From the NCBI RefSeq assembly GCF_001418005.1, contig NZ_LIOL01000003.1, positions 186,001-250,000 on the forward strand: a stretch of DNA of 64,000 nt. The letters are read 5' to 3'. This DNA comes from Chelatococcus sambhunathii. Lineage in GTDB: Bacteria > Pseudomonadota > Alphaproteobacteria > Rhizobiales > Beijerinckiaceae. The translations under genes and the position numbers were made by a program. Below, piece by piece: positions 17,032-25,316 of this stretch. The notes beneath the pieces are model-generated. The model was given only the letters and a program-made list of their open reading frames with translations, did no database searches and was not told the DNA's origin. The stretch's first letter is position 1. Each line of letters begins with the position of its first letter.

Positions 17032-17373
17032 ATGGCCGAGGCGAAGCGCCGCGACGAGACCGAGGTACTGCTGAGCCGACTCTCGGCCATCCTCACCCGG
17101 CTCGACATCGACTGCACATGCCGCGAGACGCTGAACGGCGCCATCGACCGCTTTGCCCGCCTCGAGGTGCGGCGCCTCGCCCGCCGACGGCTGGCCGAGG
17201 CGCGCGACTGCAAGGACCGCATCGGCGCCATCCTTCATCTCCTCTCGGAGCTCGACCAGATTACCGAGGGCGAGAGCGACCGCTCGGTCTTCGCCGAGAT
17301 GGCGCTGCTCTTCGACGAGATTGCCGCCTCCGCCGCGGGAGGCGCCGCCGCATTGCGCCGCATCGAAGCGTAA
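17032..17373 (+). CDS. Unknown 113-residue protein, last gene of the ubiTUV operon
   Basis: I do not recognise this family. The ATG at 17032 has GGGAG upstream and lies 19 bases after ubiV, so it is very likely co-transcribed. The protein is helical and rich in Arg/Leu/Glu, with no membrane segment or signal peptide. Helices suggested: TEVLLSRLSAILTRLD, then a DCTCRETLNGAIDRFARLEVRRLARRRLAEARDC region, then a GAILHLLSELDQI helix and a C-terminal FAEMALLFDEIAASAAGG helix. Three cysteines fall in the middle part (DCTC and DC), possibly metal or disulfide ligands. An accessory role for UbiTUV, for example as a scaffold or regulator, is inference from position only. Confidence 0.75.
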   Translation: MAEAKRRDETEVLLSRLSAILTRLDIDCTCRETLNGAIDRFARLEVRRLARRRLAEARDCKDRIGAILHLLSELDQITEGESDRSVFAEMALLFDEIAASAAGGAAALRRIEA

Positions 17374-17377
17374 GGCC

Positions 17378-18559
17378 TCAGCCGCCGAGGCGCGGACGCG
17401 TCAGCACGGGCCAGTAGACGAGCCCGAAGCCGAGGAAGGCGAGCGCCCATGAAAGCCCCGCCGTATGGATCAGCGGCGTATAGAAAGCCGGCAAATAAGC
17501 CGCGCCGATGCGGGCCAGAGTGGCGAGGACTACAAGGCAATATATGGCCTGCGTCGCAGCGGACGCGACAAGCGCCCGGCCGGTGTGGCCGAGGCTGGCG
17601 CGCGTCATGACCGCGAGCGTCATGGCGCCCACCGCCCCGCCCGTCCAGGCGTGGATGCCGGCCTCGGCGGGCACACCCGTCAGCGCCGCGATGCCGACGA
17701 GGAGGAAGCCGAGCGGCACGAACAGATAAGCGACGTGCAGGATGAGCACGAGCCGGTCGCGCGCCGTCCTTTCCCCCGCCCAGCGCGCCAGCCGCACGGC
17801 CTGCAGGAGACTGCCGAGGACCAGGAGCGTGCCCGGTACGGGCCCCTCCGGCACGGCCACCCACAGCGCGAGCGCCAGGACGCTCGCAATCATAGACACG
17901 ACGTCGTAGCGGTTGAAGGCGACGGGCAGGCGGCCCGGATTTTCTCGCGCCAGCCAGTTGCGTGTGAAGCTCGGCACGATGCGCCCGCCGATGAGCATGA
18001 TGAGCGCGATCGACACCGCCGTGCCCATGCGCGCACCATACTGCGCGATACCGAAGAGAGCCGCCTCCACATGGAAGACGACATTGCCGGCGAAGAGGAG
18101 GCCGACCGCGATGAGGACCTTCAGGTTGCGCCAGTTGCTGCCGGCGATGATCTCGCGCGCCGTAGCGAGCGCGACGAGGAGGAGGAAGCTGCAGTCGACG
18201 ATCGCGGCCGGCCACGCGCCCCATAGCGCCGATCCGGTCACGGCGATGCGCCCGGCGATCCAGGCGGCCACGAGCACCGCGAGGGGCTTTCCCTGGATGG
18301 GCAAGCGCCCCGTCCAGTTCGGCACGGCCGTGAGCAGGAAGCCGGTGACGATGGCCGCGACATAGCCGAAGAGCATCTCGTGCACGTGCCAGTCGCGCGG
18401 GGAGAAGGCGGTCGCGAACTCCAGCTGGCCGTGGAACATCGGCACCCAGGCGAGGATGGCGAGGCCGGCGTAGATCGCCCCGAGGAGGAAGAAGGGCCGG
18501 AAGCCGTAGGAAAGGAGAGCCGGGCCGGTGTAGCGGCGCAGGCGCGGGATGGCGTTCAT
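17378..18559 (-). CDS. nnrS: NnrS family heme-copper membrane protein
   Basis: The 393-residue protein has about twelve transmembrane segments and the NnrS pattern: PALLSYGFRPFFLLGAIYAGLAILAW at the start, DWHVHEMLFGYVAAIVTGFLLTAVPNWTGRLP, MLIGGRIVPSFTRNWLA, and HAWTGGAVGAMTLAVMTRASLGHTGR. NnrS binds heme and copper, sits in the inner membrane and protects against NO-derived stress; it is part of the NnrR regulon in rhizobia. A TTGAT-N4-GACAA box lies 113 bases upstream in the gap shared with Crp/Fnr regulator 2. It is convergent with the ubi operon. Confidence 0.93.
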   Translation of the reverse strand: MNAIPRLRRYTGPALLSYGFRPFFLLGAIYAGLAILAWVPMFHGQLEFATAFSPRDWHVHEMLFGYVAAIVTGFLLTAVPNWTGRLPIQGKPLAVLVAAWIAGRIAVTGSALWGAWPAAIVDCSFLLLVALATAREIIAGSNWRNLKVLIAVGLLFAGNVVFHVEAALFGIAQYGARMGTAVSIALIMLIGGRIVPSFTRNWLARENPGRLPVAFNRYDVVSMIASVLALALWVAVPEGPVPGTLLVLGSLLQAVRLARWAGERTARDRLVLILHVAYLFVPLGFLLVGIAALTGVPAEAGIHAWTGGAVGAMTLAVMTRASLGHTGRALVASAATQAIYCLVVLATLARIGAAYLPAFYTPLIHTAGLSWALAFLGFGLVYWPVLTRPRLGG

Positions 18560-18671
18560 CGCTCGCTCGTTCGTCAGGAGGAAGGGCGCGGGGGGCAGAT
18601 CGGCGGCCGTGACGCTGCCGGGTGCTGCCGCGAGTTGCAGCGATGATATCCGCCAAGCCGCCCGGCCCGAT

Positions 18672-18685
18672 TTGATCCATGACAA
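18672..18685. promoter_or_regulatory. Fnr/NnrR-type box between nnrS and Crp/Fnr regulator 2
   Basis: TTGAT-CCAT-GACAA is a TTG-N8-CAA dyad, 113 bases before nnrS and 83 before the regulator start. It fits regulation of nnrS and possible autoregulation. Confidence 0.6.
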
Positions 18686-18767
18686 AGACTCTGCCTGTCC
18701 AGGGCGCTTTAGCCTGACGATGACGGAGCCGCGCCTCCTCCGCGGCGGCCCCGGAATGGAGCATGCT

Positions 18768-19475
18768 ATGACGAGCGTCGACCCATCAGTGATTGCGGAC
18801 GTGCCGCTCTTTGCCGGTCTCTCGCGGGCCGAGCATGAGGACATGCTGCGCGACGCGAAGGCAATCCGCGTCGCCAAGGGGCGCCCGGTCTTCGCCCAGG
18901 GCGAGGCGGCACATTCCTTTTTCGTCCTCGTCCACGGCCACCTGCGTGTCATGAAGCTGACACCGGACGGGCAGCAGGTCGTCGTACGCTTCGTGGTGCC
19001 GGGCGAGATCTTCGGCGTCGCATGCGCCATCGGCTGCAAGACCTATCCGGCAACCGCATCAGCCGTCATCGACAGCGTCGTGCTGGTCTGGCCCTCGGCC
19101 GTCTGGCCCGAACTGATCGCCCGCTGGCCGGCGCTGGCGAGCCGCGCCATGCACGCCATCGGCGGCCGCCTGCAGGAAGCACACACCCGTGTCGTCGAGA
19201 TGTCGACCCGTCAGGTGGAGCAGCGCGTCGCCCATGCCCTCCTGCGCCTCGTGCAGCAAGCCGGCCGCAAGCTCGACAAGGGCGTGGAGATCGCCTTTCC
19301 CATCACCCGGCAGGACGTGGCCGAGATGACCGGCACGACCCTGCACACGGTGAGCCGCATCCTCAGCGCCTGGGAGGAGCGCGGCCTCGTCGAGGGCGGA
19401 CGCCAGCGCATCGTGGTGCGCGAGCCGCACCAGCTCTTCATCCTCGCCGAAAGCAGCCCCGGCGCCTCCGCCTGA
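18768..19475 (+). CDS. Crp/Fnr family regulator 2 (NnrR-like)
   Basis: The 235-residue protein has a cNMP-like sensor domain (PLFAGLSRAEHEDMLRDAKAIRVAKGRPVFAQGE onwards), a dimer helix and an HTH reading RQDVAEMTGTTLHTVSRILSAWEERGLV. There is no Fnr-type N-terminal Cys cluster. Placement beside nnrS and norEF and the recognition helix favour an NnrR/Dnr-type nitric oxide regulator, probably heme-based. The DNA-reading TTLHTVSR segment is identical to that of regulator 1, so both may use the same boxes. The ATG at 18768 has GGAG six bases upstream; an ATG at 18756 is possible. Confidence 0.9.
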   Translation: MTSVDPSVIADVPLFAGLSRAEHEDMLRDAKAIRVAKGRPVFAQGEAAHSFFVLVHGHLRVMKLTPDGQQVVVRFVVPGEIFGVACAIGCKTYPATASAVIDSVVLVWPSAVWPELIARWPALASRAMHAIGGRLQEAHTRVVEMSTRQVEQRVAHALLRLVQQAGRKLDKGVEIAFPITRQDVAEMTGTTLHTVSRILSAWEERGLVEGGRQRIVVREPHQLFILAESSPGASA

Positions 19476-19479
19476 ACGC

Positions 19480-19749
19480 TTAGGACGCGCAGCCGCAGCC
19501 GCAGCCGCAGCTCTCTCTGCACGGCTCGGCCGCGAGCGCACGCAGTGCGGCGAGGAAGACCGGCAGCTCGACGCCATGCTCGCGGCAGGCCTCCTCGACC
19601 GTGTGGAAGCAGCCGATCGGGCAGCCGACGCAATGCATGCGCTGTTCGAGAAAGGCCCGGATGGTCGCCGGCCAGCGGCGCATCACCTCGTCCACATAGT
19701 CGCTCGCCTCGATGGTCATGGCGTCGTTCCCGGATGCATGCCGCATCAT
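19480..19749 (-). CDS. DUF1858 (hybrid-cluster-associated redox disulfide) protein with Cys-rich tail
   Basis: The 89-residue protein contains the DUF1858 core VDEVMRRWPATIRAFLEQRMHCVGCPIGCFHTVEEACREHG, with the conserved CxxC (HCVGC) and further cysteines. DUF1858 proteins are predicted redox-disulfide or metal-carrier domains and often lie near NO-related and denitrification genes. The C-terminus carries an added CRESCGCGCGC tail, which suggests metal binding. The start at 19749 overlaps the stop codon of the preceding small membrane protein gene (ATGA); an alternative ATG lies at 19719. Role in nitrosative stress is inferred. Confidence 0.8.
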   Translation of the reverse strand: MMRHASGNDAMTIEASDYVDEVMRRWPATIRAFLEQRMHCVGCPIGCFHTVEEACREHGVELPVFLAALRALAAEPCRESCGCGCGCAS

Positions 19750-19901
19750 TGCGTTACGAAGAGCATCACGGCGATGGCGACCGAGGCCGCCACAGCCGCG
19801 AGCGTCGCGCCGCCGCGCAGGGCGCCCATGCGATGGAGCGCGAGGGCGAAGATGACGATGAGGGGAGCGGCCACCGTCAGGCCGATCTGCGCCTCGCTCA
19901 T
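19746..19901 (-). CDS. Small membrane protein of 51 residues
   Basis: This short gene encodes MSEAQIGLTVAAPLIVIFAL, an arginine-containing turn (HRMGALRGG), then a second hydrophobic segment, TLAAVAASVAIAVMLFV. It looks like a two-helix membrane hairpin with a short loop. It has a plausible ribosome site and is translationally coupled to the DUF1858 gene (ATGA overlap). It starts 65 bases from an NnrR-type box shared with norE. No function is known to me; position suggests a denitrification accessory. Confidence 0.7.
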   Translation of the reverse strand: MSEAQIGLTVAAPLIVIFALALHRMGALRGGATLAAVAASVAIAVMLFVTQ

Positions 19902-19965
19902 GCGATGTTCACCCCGTTTGCTCGATGCGACGGCACCATCATGCCCCGGCGCGCACGGCCGGTTT

Positions 19966-19979
19966 TTGTCCCAGCGCAA
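19966..19979. promoter_or_regulatory. NnrR-type box between the DUF1858 unit and norEF
   Basis: TTGTC-CCAG-CGCAA lies in the divergent gap, 64 bases before the small membrane protein gene and 54 before norE. The centre CCAG is the same as in the norC box. Confidence 0.65.
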
Positions 19980-20033
19980 CGAGCCGGCGCGCAGCGAGCG
20001 TCTACCAACCATCCGGACGGAGGAACCGGAGCA

Positions 20034-20621
20034 ATGACGCAGCTGGACGTCGAGGAGCATGCCGCGACAGCCTTGCCGGAAGCGGGCTGGGGGCCTCTTG
20101 CGGGCCTGCCTGGCCATCCCATGATGTGGGTTCTGATCGCGAGCGAACTCGCCGTCTTCGGCGCCCTCATCGTCGCCTTCGGCATCGCGGGCGCGCTCGA
20201 ACCGGACCTGTTCGCCGCCGGCCGCGCTCGCCTCGATCCCCTCCTCGGCGGTATCAACACGCTCGTCCTCGTCACGAGCGGCTTCCTTGCCGCGATGGCC
20301 GTCGACGCAGCCGATGCGGGGCGCCGGCGTACCGCGCGCCTTCATGTCGCCGGCGCGATTATCCTCGGCGGTCTCTTCGTCATCGTGAAGCTAATCGAGT
20401 ATCAGGCGAAATTGGCGGCCGGCATCGGCATCGAGACCGACCGCTTCTTCACGCTCTATTTCCTCGTCACCGGCTTCCATCTGCTGCACGTTTTGCTCGG
20501 CATGGTCATCCTCGCCGCGGTCGCGGTGACCGATGCGGACCTGCGCACCGGCACCGCCTTCTGGCACATGGTCGACCTCGTCTGGGTCGTCCTCTACCCT
20601 CTCGTCTATCTCGCCGGATGA
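20034..20621 (+). CDS. norE: NorE-like cytochrome c oxidase subunit III family protein
   Basis: The 195-residue protein has five hydrophobic segments and the subunit III pattern: GHPMMWVLIASELAVFGALIVAF, then TLYFLVTGFHLLHVLLGMVIL and FWHMVDLVWVVLYPLVYLAG at the end. NorE is an accessory to nitric oxide reductase, required for full Nor activity in some denitrifiers but not a catalytic subunit. The gene overlaps norF by four bases. The norCBQD genes lie 9 kb away. GGAGGAAC precedes the ATG at 20034. Confidence 0.88.
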   Translation: MTQLDVEEHAATALPEAGWGPLAGLPGHPMMWVLIASELAVFGALIVAFGIAGALEPDLFAAGRARLDPLLGGINTLVLVTSGFLAAMAVDAADAGRRRTARLHVAGAIILGGLFVIVKLIEYQAKLAAGIGIETDRFFTLYFLVTGFHLLHVLLGMVILAAVAVTDADLRTGTAFWHMVDLVWVVLYPLVYLAG

Positions 20622-20896
20622 CAGTGATGCGCTCCTCGCCCGTCCGCATCTGGCTCGTCCTCGTCGTCCTGACGCTCGCAACGATCGCAGTAGGCCTGCC
20701 AGCCACCGCCGCGCCCTGGCTCGCGGGCCTCGTCGTACTCGGCCTCGCTCTCGCCAAGGGTCGGCTCATCGTGCTTGACTTCCTCGAACTGCAGCGCGCG
20801 CCACGGCTCTGGCGCGGCCTCGTCATGGCCTGGCTCTGGGGCGTGACGGGCCTTGCCGTCCTCGCCGGCCTCATCCCGCTTCTCCTTGCCGCCTGA
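20618..20896 (+). CDS. norF: NorF-like cytochrome c oxidase subunit IV family protein
   Basis: The 92-residue protein has three hydrophobic segments: VRIWLVLVVLTLATIAVGL, AAPWLAGLVVLGLALAKGRLIVLDFLELQRAPRLWRG, and WLWGVTGLAVLAGLIPLLLA. The KGRLIVLDFLELQRAP loop is typical of NorF and related prokaryotic subunit IV proteins. The start codon overlaps the norE stop (ATGA), so it is translationally coupled. NorF works with NorE in nitric oxide reductase function. Confidence 0.85.
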   Translation: MTVMRSSPVRIWLVLVVLTLATIAVGLPATAAPWLAGLVVLGLALAKGRLIVLDFLELQRAPRLWRGLVMAWLWGVTGLAVLAGLIPLLLAA

Positions 20897-20943
20897 GAAG
20901 CGGCTGAGGTGCTCGTCCTCCGGCGGACAAGCGCCGGCCGCGA

Positions 20944-22497
20944 TCAGTTCCCTCGGGCCGAGAGTCGGATGACATTCCAGGACGCCGGCGCCAGTCGCAC
21001 CCGCACGCGATCCCCCGTGATCTCGACGCCTTCGAGAGATGCGGGCTTGATCTCGTCCGGACGGTCCTTCGTGTTCGTCGCCTTGAGATCGCCGTGGTGC
21101 AGCTCGTGGGCCTCGCCCAGTGAGAGCGCGCCGAACCCGCGAACCTGTGTTTCGACTGTAAGCGTTTCCGTGAGATTCCGGTTGAGGGCGAAGAGAGTCA
21201 CGGTGCCCTCGTCGAGGTTGTCGACGACAGCGAGCTTGAGATAGGGGACATCCGGCATCGGAAAGCTCAGCTCGGACGTGCCGCGCGGATCGTAGTAGAC
21301 GGTGGTATAGACCGGCGATGACACGCGGGTCTGAAGCACGCGCCCGCGCCCGAACCTGCTCATGTCACGGAAGGGATAGAAGATCGACTGTCGCCACGCT
21401 GGCCCGCCCGTCTCGGTCATGATCGGGGCGATGGCATTGACGAGTTGCGCGAGGCAGGCGCTCTTCACGCGGTCGGCGTGGTTGAGCAGCGACAGGCAGG
21501 CGCCGCCGAAGGCGAGCGCATCCTGCATGTCATACACCTCCTCGAGGATCGGCGGGGCCACCGGCCAGCCGAGCTTGGTGCGCCCCTCGTTCTTGCGGCG
21601 GGTGCGGTACCAGACGTTCCACTCGTCGAAGCTCAGCATGATGCGCTTGGCGGAACGGCGTCGGGCGGCCACCGCATCGGCGATGGCGACCACCTCCTCG
21701 ATGAAGCTGTCCATCAGGTCCGCACTCGCGAGGAAGGACGGCGTGTCGTCGGCGTAGTTGTTGAGATAGGTGTGGAGCGAGATGAATTCGACATGGTCGA
21801 AGCAATGCTCCAGCACCGTGTCCTCCCAGCTGCCGAAGGTTGGCATGTTGCGCGAGGAGGAGCCGCAGGCGGCAAGCTCGATCGTGGGGTCGATCCACTT
21901 CATCAGCTTGGCTGCCTCGGTGGCGATGCGGCCGTATTCCGTCGCCGTCTTCATCTCCATCTGCCAGGGGCCGTCCATCTCGTTGCCGAGACACCAGAAC
22001 TTCACACCGTGCGGCTTCTCCCAGCCATGGGCACGCCTGAGGTCCGATAGTTCCGTTCCACCGGGGAAGTTGCAGTATTCGAGGAGTCGACGGGCATCGT
22101 CCGGGCCGCGGGTGCCGAGATTGACGGCGAGCATCGGCTCGACGTCCGCAGCCCGGCACCAGTCCATGAACTCGTTGGTGCCGAAGGTATTGGGCTCGGT
22201 CGACATCCAGGCGAGGTCGAGCCGGCGCGGCCGCTTCTCGACGGGCCCGACCCCGTCCTCCCAATTGTAGCCCGAGACGAAATTGCCGCCCGGATAGCGG
22301 ATGATCGTCGGCGCGAGCTCCCGCACGAGGGCGAGCACGTCGCCGCGGAAGCCACGCTCGTCCGCCGTGGGGTGGCCTGGTTCGTAGATGCCGCCGTAGA
22401 CGCAGCGCCCGAGGTGCTCGACGAAAGCACCGAACAGGCGGGGATCGGTGTCCCCGATGACGAAGTCGCGATCGACGATGACGTGAGCTTCTTTCAT
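20944..22497 (-). CDS. GH51 alpha-L-arabinofuranosidase
   Basis: The 517-residue protein matches GH51 arabinofuranosidases over its length: HLGRCVYGGIYEP near the N-terminus, RYPGGNFVSGYNWEDGVGP, then WCLGNEMDGPWQ with acid/base Glu173 and LSFDEWNVWY with nucleophile Glu292. No signal peptide is present, so the enzyme is cytosolic and cleaves L-arabinose from oligosaccharides after import. It is the last gene of a minus-strand operon encoding an oligosaccharide/oligopeptide-type ABC importer, which supports uptake of arabinose-containing oligosaccharides. GGAGCC precedes the ATG. Confidence 0.95.
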   Translation of the reverse strand: MKEAHVIVDRDFVIGDTDPRLFGAFVEHLGRCVYGGIYEPGHPTADERGFRGDVLALVRELAPTIIRYPGGNFVSGYNWEDGVGPVEKRPRRLDLAWMSTEPNTFGTNEFMDWCRAADVEPMLAVNLGTRGPDDARRLLEYCNFPGGTELSDLRRAHGWEKPHGVKFWCLGNEMDGPWQMEMKTATEYGRIATEAAKLMKWIDPTIELAACGSSSRNMPTFGSWEDTVLEHCFDHVEFISLHTYLNNYADDTPSFLASADLMDSFIEEVVAIADAVAARRRSAKRIMLSFDEWNVWYRTRRKNEGRTKLGWPVAPPILEEVYDMQDALAFGGACLSLLNHADRVKSACLAQLVNAIAPIMTETGGPAWRQSIFYPFRDMSRFGRGRVLQTRVSSPVYTTVYYDPRGTSELSFPMPDVPYLKLAVVDNLDEGTVTLFALNRNLTETLTVETQVRGFGALSLGEAHELHHGDLKATNTKDRPDEIKPASLEGVEITGDRVRVRLAPASWNVIRLSARGN

Positions 22498-22528
22498 GAT
22501 GGCTCCAGGGATCGGCAGGAGTGAATGT

Positions 22529-23380
22529 TCAGCGCAAGGAAGGCTGGATGGCCTCGGCGTCGAGCCCCGTTCCGCGCCATGCGCCGTCGACGGACAGGAC
22601 GGCCTCGCGCAGCCGGATCGAATACGGATGTCGGGGGGCGGCGAGGACCTGTCGCGCATCGCCGGCTTCCACCACCTCGCCGGTCTGCATGATGATGAGG
22701 CGGTCGCTGATGTAATAGGCGGTGGCGAGGTCGTGGGTGATGTAGATGATCGACACCCCGAGATCGTCCCTCAGCATGCGGAAGAGGTTGATCACGGTCA
22801 TGCGCAGCGAGGCGTCGATCATCGAAACCGGCTCGTCCGCCACGATCAGCGAGGGGCTGGACACGAGCGCACGGGCGATGGCGATGCGCTGCAGCTGCCC
22901 GCCCGACATCTCGTGCGGAAAGCGGCCGCTGACCTCCGCGAGCGACAGGCCCACCTTGTGCAGCGCGTCGTCCACACGCGTCTCGCGCGCCTCCTTCGTG
23001 CGGCAGCCGGAGAAGACCTCGGCGGCGGTGTAGAGATAGCGGTCGACGGGCTTCAGCGGGTTGAAGGCGTCGAACGGGTTCTGGAAGATTGCCTGGACGC
23101 GGCTCATGAAGGCCACCCGGTCGCGCCGGCTGCGGATGTGGGCAAGGTCGCGCCCCTCGAAGCGGATGCTCCCGCCGGTGGGCCGGGCCGTGTTCAGGAT
23201 CATGCTGGCGAGCGTCGACTTGCCGCTGCCGGATTCGCCGATGATGGTGAAGACTTCGGGCCGGTCGGCATCCAGCGAGAAGCTGACGTTGCGCACCGCG
23301 CGCTTCATGCGGCGCGAGAACAGCCCGCGGCCGGCGAAGGTCTTGCTGACATTGTCGACATCGAGAAGGTTCGGCTTCAC
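22529..23380 (-). CDS. ABC transporter ATP-binding protein (Dpp/Opp F-type)
   Basis: The 283-residue ATPase has Walker A (GESGSGKST, residues ~47-55), a Q-loop in [18 protein letters not shown], the signature [15 protein letters not shown], and Walker [17 protein letters not shown]. It belongs to the oligopeptide/nickel/oligosaccharide class. The start is GTG at 23380, preceded by GGAGGAGG and overlapping the previous stop (GTGA). It works with the neighbouring ATPase, the two permeases and the solute-binding protein. Substrate, judged from the GH51 neighbour, is an arabino-oligosaccharide. Confidence 0.93.
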   Translation of the reverse strand: MKPNLLDVDNVSKTFAGRGLFSRRMKRAVRNVSFSLDADRPEVFTIIGESGSGKSTLASMILNTARPTGGSIRFEGRDLAHIRSRRDRVAFMSRVQAIFQNPFDAFNPLKPVDRYLYTAAEVFSGCRTKEARETRVDDALHKVGLSLAEVSGRFPHEMSGGQLQRIAIARALVSSPSLIVADEPVSMIDASLRMTVINLFRMLRDDLGVSIIYITHDLATAYYISDRLIIMQTGEVVEAGDARQVLAAPRHPYSIRLREAVLSVDGAWRGTGLDAEAIQPSLR

Positions 23381-24450
23381 GGGCGTACCTCCTCCATCGC
23401 GGGTGCCACGGCATCGGGCGATGCCGTGACGACGTGGCAGGCCACCCGGCGGCCCGGGGCGACGGCAACCATGGGCGGCGCCTCCCGGCGGCAGATGTCG
23501 ATCGCCAGTGGGCAGCGCGGGTGGAACCGGCAACCGCTCAGCGGCGCGGCGAGATTGGGCGGCGAGCCTTCCAGTCCCTTCTTCGGCGTGTCGTCGCCGA
23601 TCTGCGGCAGGCTCGAAATGAGGTGACGGGTATAAGGATGCAGCGGCTGGCGGAAGAGATCGCGCGTGCGCCCCTCCTCCACTAGCCGGCCAGCATACAT
23701 GATGCCGAGCCGATCCGTCAGGTTGGCGTGCACGGCCATGTCGTGTGTGACGAACAGGACCGAGGAGCCGAGCTCGCGCTGGATGCCCCGAAGCATTGCA
23801 AGGACGCCCTTCTGCACGATGACGTCGAGCGCCGTGGTCGGCTCGTCGGCGATGATGAACTCCGGCCCGCAGACCGTGGCCAGTGCGATCGCAACCCGCT
23901 GGCGCATGCCTCCCGACAGCTCGTGCGGATAGGCGTCGAGCACCGATCTTTCGAGATGCAGGCGCTCGAGGTGACGCCCGATGCGCTCGGCAAAGGCTGC
24001 CCCCTTCTCGGGCACGTGCGGCAAGGCGAAATCGGTGAAGGAGTGCCGGATCCGCCGTACCGGGTTCAGCACGCTCATCGAGCCCTGCATGATGTAGGAT
24101 AGGCGCTTCCAGCGGATCTCGCCCAGTTCGCGCGGGGTGAGGCGATAGATGTCGCGCGTTCCGTCGGAAAAATTGAAGCACACCGACCCCGTCTCGACCG
24201 CCAGCGGCGGGCGGATGGCGCCGGCGATGGTCTTGATCAGCGTGCTCTTGCCGGAGCTTGACTCGCCAGCGAGCCCATAGATCTCATTGCGGCCGATGGC
24301 GAAGGTGACATCATCGACGGCCCGCACCTCGCGGTCGATGCCGAAGAGCTTGAGTCGGTAATAGGCCTTGAGGCGGTCGACCGACAGGAGCGGGATTGCC
24401 GCGTCGTCCTCGGCAGCGGCGGATGCGGCCGCAGGGTGCAGCAGGGTCAT
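23377..24450 (-). CDS. ABC transporter ATP-binding protein (Dpp/Opp D-type)
   Basis: The 357-residue ATPase has Walker A with an unusual GESSSGKST (Ser for Gly), signature [14 protein letters not shown], Walker [14 protein letters not shown], and the C-terminal oligopeptide-transporter extension [22 protein letters not shown] with its cysteines, which may hold an Fe-S cluster as in DppD-class ATPases. The start at 24450 overlaps the upstream permease stop (ATGA). It is the partner of the F-type ATPase in one importer. Confidence 0.93.
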   Translation of the reverse strand: MTLLHPAAASAAAEDDAAIPLLSVDRLKAYYRLKLFGIDREVRAVDDVTFAIGRNEIYGLAGESSSGKSTLIKTIAGAIRPPLAVETGSVCFNFSDGTRDIYRLTPRELGEIRWKRLSYIMQGSMSVLNPVRRIRHSFTDFALPHVPEKGAAFAERIGRHLERLHLERSVLDAYPHELSGGMRQRVAIALATVCGPEFIIADEPTTALDVIVQKGVLAMLRGIQRELGSSVLFVTHDMAVHANLTDRLGIMYAGRLVEEGRTRDLFRQPLHPYTRHLISSLPQIGDDTPKKGLEGSPPNLAAPLSGCRFHPRCPLAIDICRREAPPMVAVAPGRRVACHVVTASPDAVAPAMEEVRP

Positions 24451-25316
24451 GCCTGGCCTCCCAGGCGGCTGAGGCGGCTGCGCGGATCGATGTATTCGTT
24501 CATCGAGATGGCCAGCAGGAACAGCCCGATGAAGAGCAGCACCACGAGGGCGATGGGAAAAGCCACCCACCACCAGATGCCGGACACGAGCGCCGTGTGC
24601 TGGTTGGCCCAGTAGATCATACCGCCGATGGTCGGGGTGTTGATGTCGGTGAAGCCGAGCACCGACAGCGTCACCTCGATGCCGATCGACCAGTTGATGT
24701 TGTTGAGCGTGGTCGAGAAGACGATCGGCAGCACGAACGGCAGATGCTCCTGCCAGACGATCCGGCCGGTGCCCATGCCCGAGAACACCGCCTGGCGCGT
24801 GAATTCGCGCGTGCGCAGGCTCATGGCGATAGAGCGGATGAGGCGCGCGTCATATGCCCAGCCAAGCAGGGCGACGATCAGCGCGAGCAGGCCCCAGGTC
24901 ATCTGGTCGCGCATGATGAAGTAGAAGAGGACAAGGATCGGGAAGAGCGGGATGACGACGAATGTGTCGTTGAGCGACATGAGCACCCGGTCGACCCAGC
25001 CGCCGCGATAGCCGGAGACGAGGCCGACGCATAGCGAGATGACGCGGCTGATGACGGCCACCACGATGCCGAACAGCAGCGTGTTGCGGATGGCGAAGGT
25101 CAACTGCCAGAAGACGTCTTGGCCGCGCGAGGTGGTGCCGAACGGATGTTGCCATGATGGCGGCAGGTCCGGCGGCACAACATAGACGTCGAGCGGCGGA
25201 TAGGGCGAGAAGAAGGAACTCGCGGCGACCGCCACGACGATGAGGACGAGCAGCAGTCCGGTAGCGAATTCCTTGTTGTAGTAGAACAGGTCGCGCAGGA
25301 CCTTCAGCGTGTTCAT
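24447..25316 (-). CDS. ABC transporter permease (Dpp/Opp C-type)
   Basis: The 289-residue inner-membrane protein has an N-terminal helix ([20 protein letters not shown]), then an [33 protein letters not shown] segment typical of DppC/OppC permeases and about five further membrane segments. The EAA-like loop ([28 protein letters not shown]) binds the ATPases. It overlaps its neighbours on both sides, consistent with one operon. Confidence 0.93.
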   Translation of the reverse strand: MNTLKVLRDLFYYNKEFATGLLLVLIVVAVAASSFFSPYPPLDVYVVPPDLPPSWQHPFGTTSRGQDVFWQLTFAIRNTLLFGIVVAVISRVISLCVGLVSGYRGGWVDRVLMSLNDTFVVIPLFPILVLFYFIMRDQMTWGLLALIVALLGWAYDARLIRSIAMSLRTREFTRQAVFSGMGTGRIVWQEHLPFVLPIVFSTTLNNINWSIGIEVTLSVLGFTDINTPTIGGMIYWANQHTALVSGIWWWVAFPIALVVLLFIGLFLLAISMNEYIDPRSRLSRLGGQA

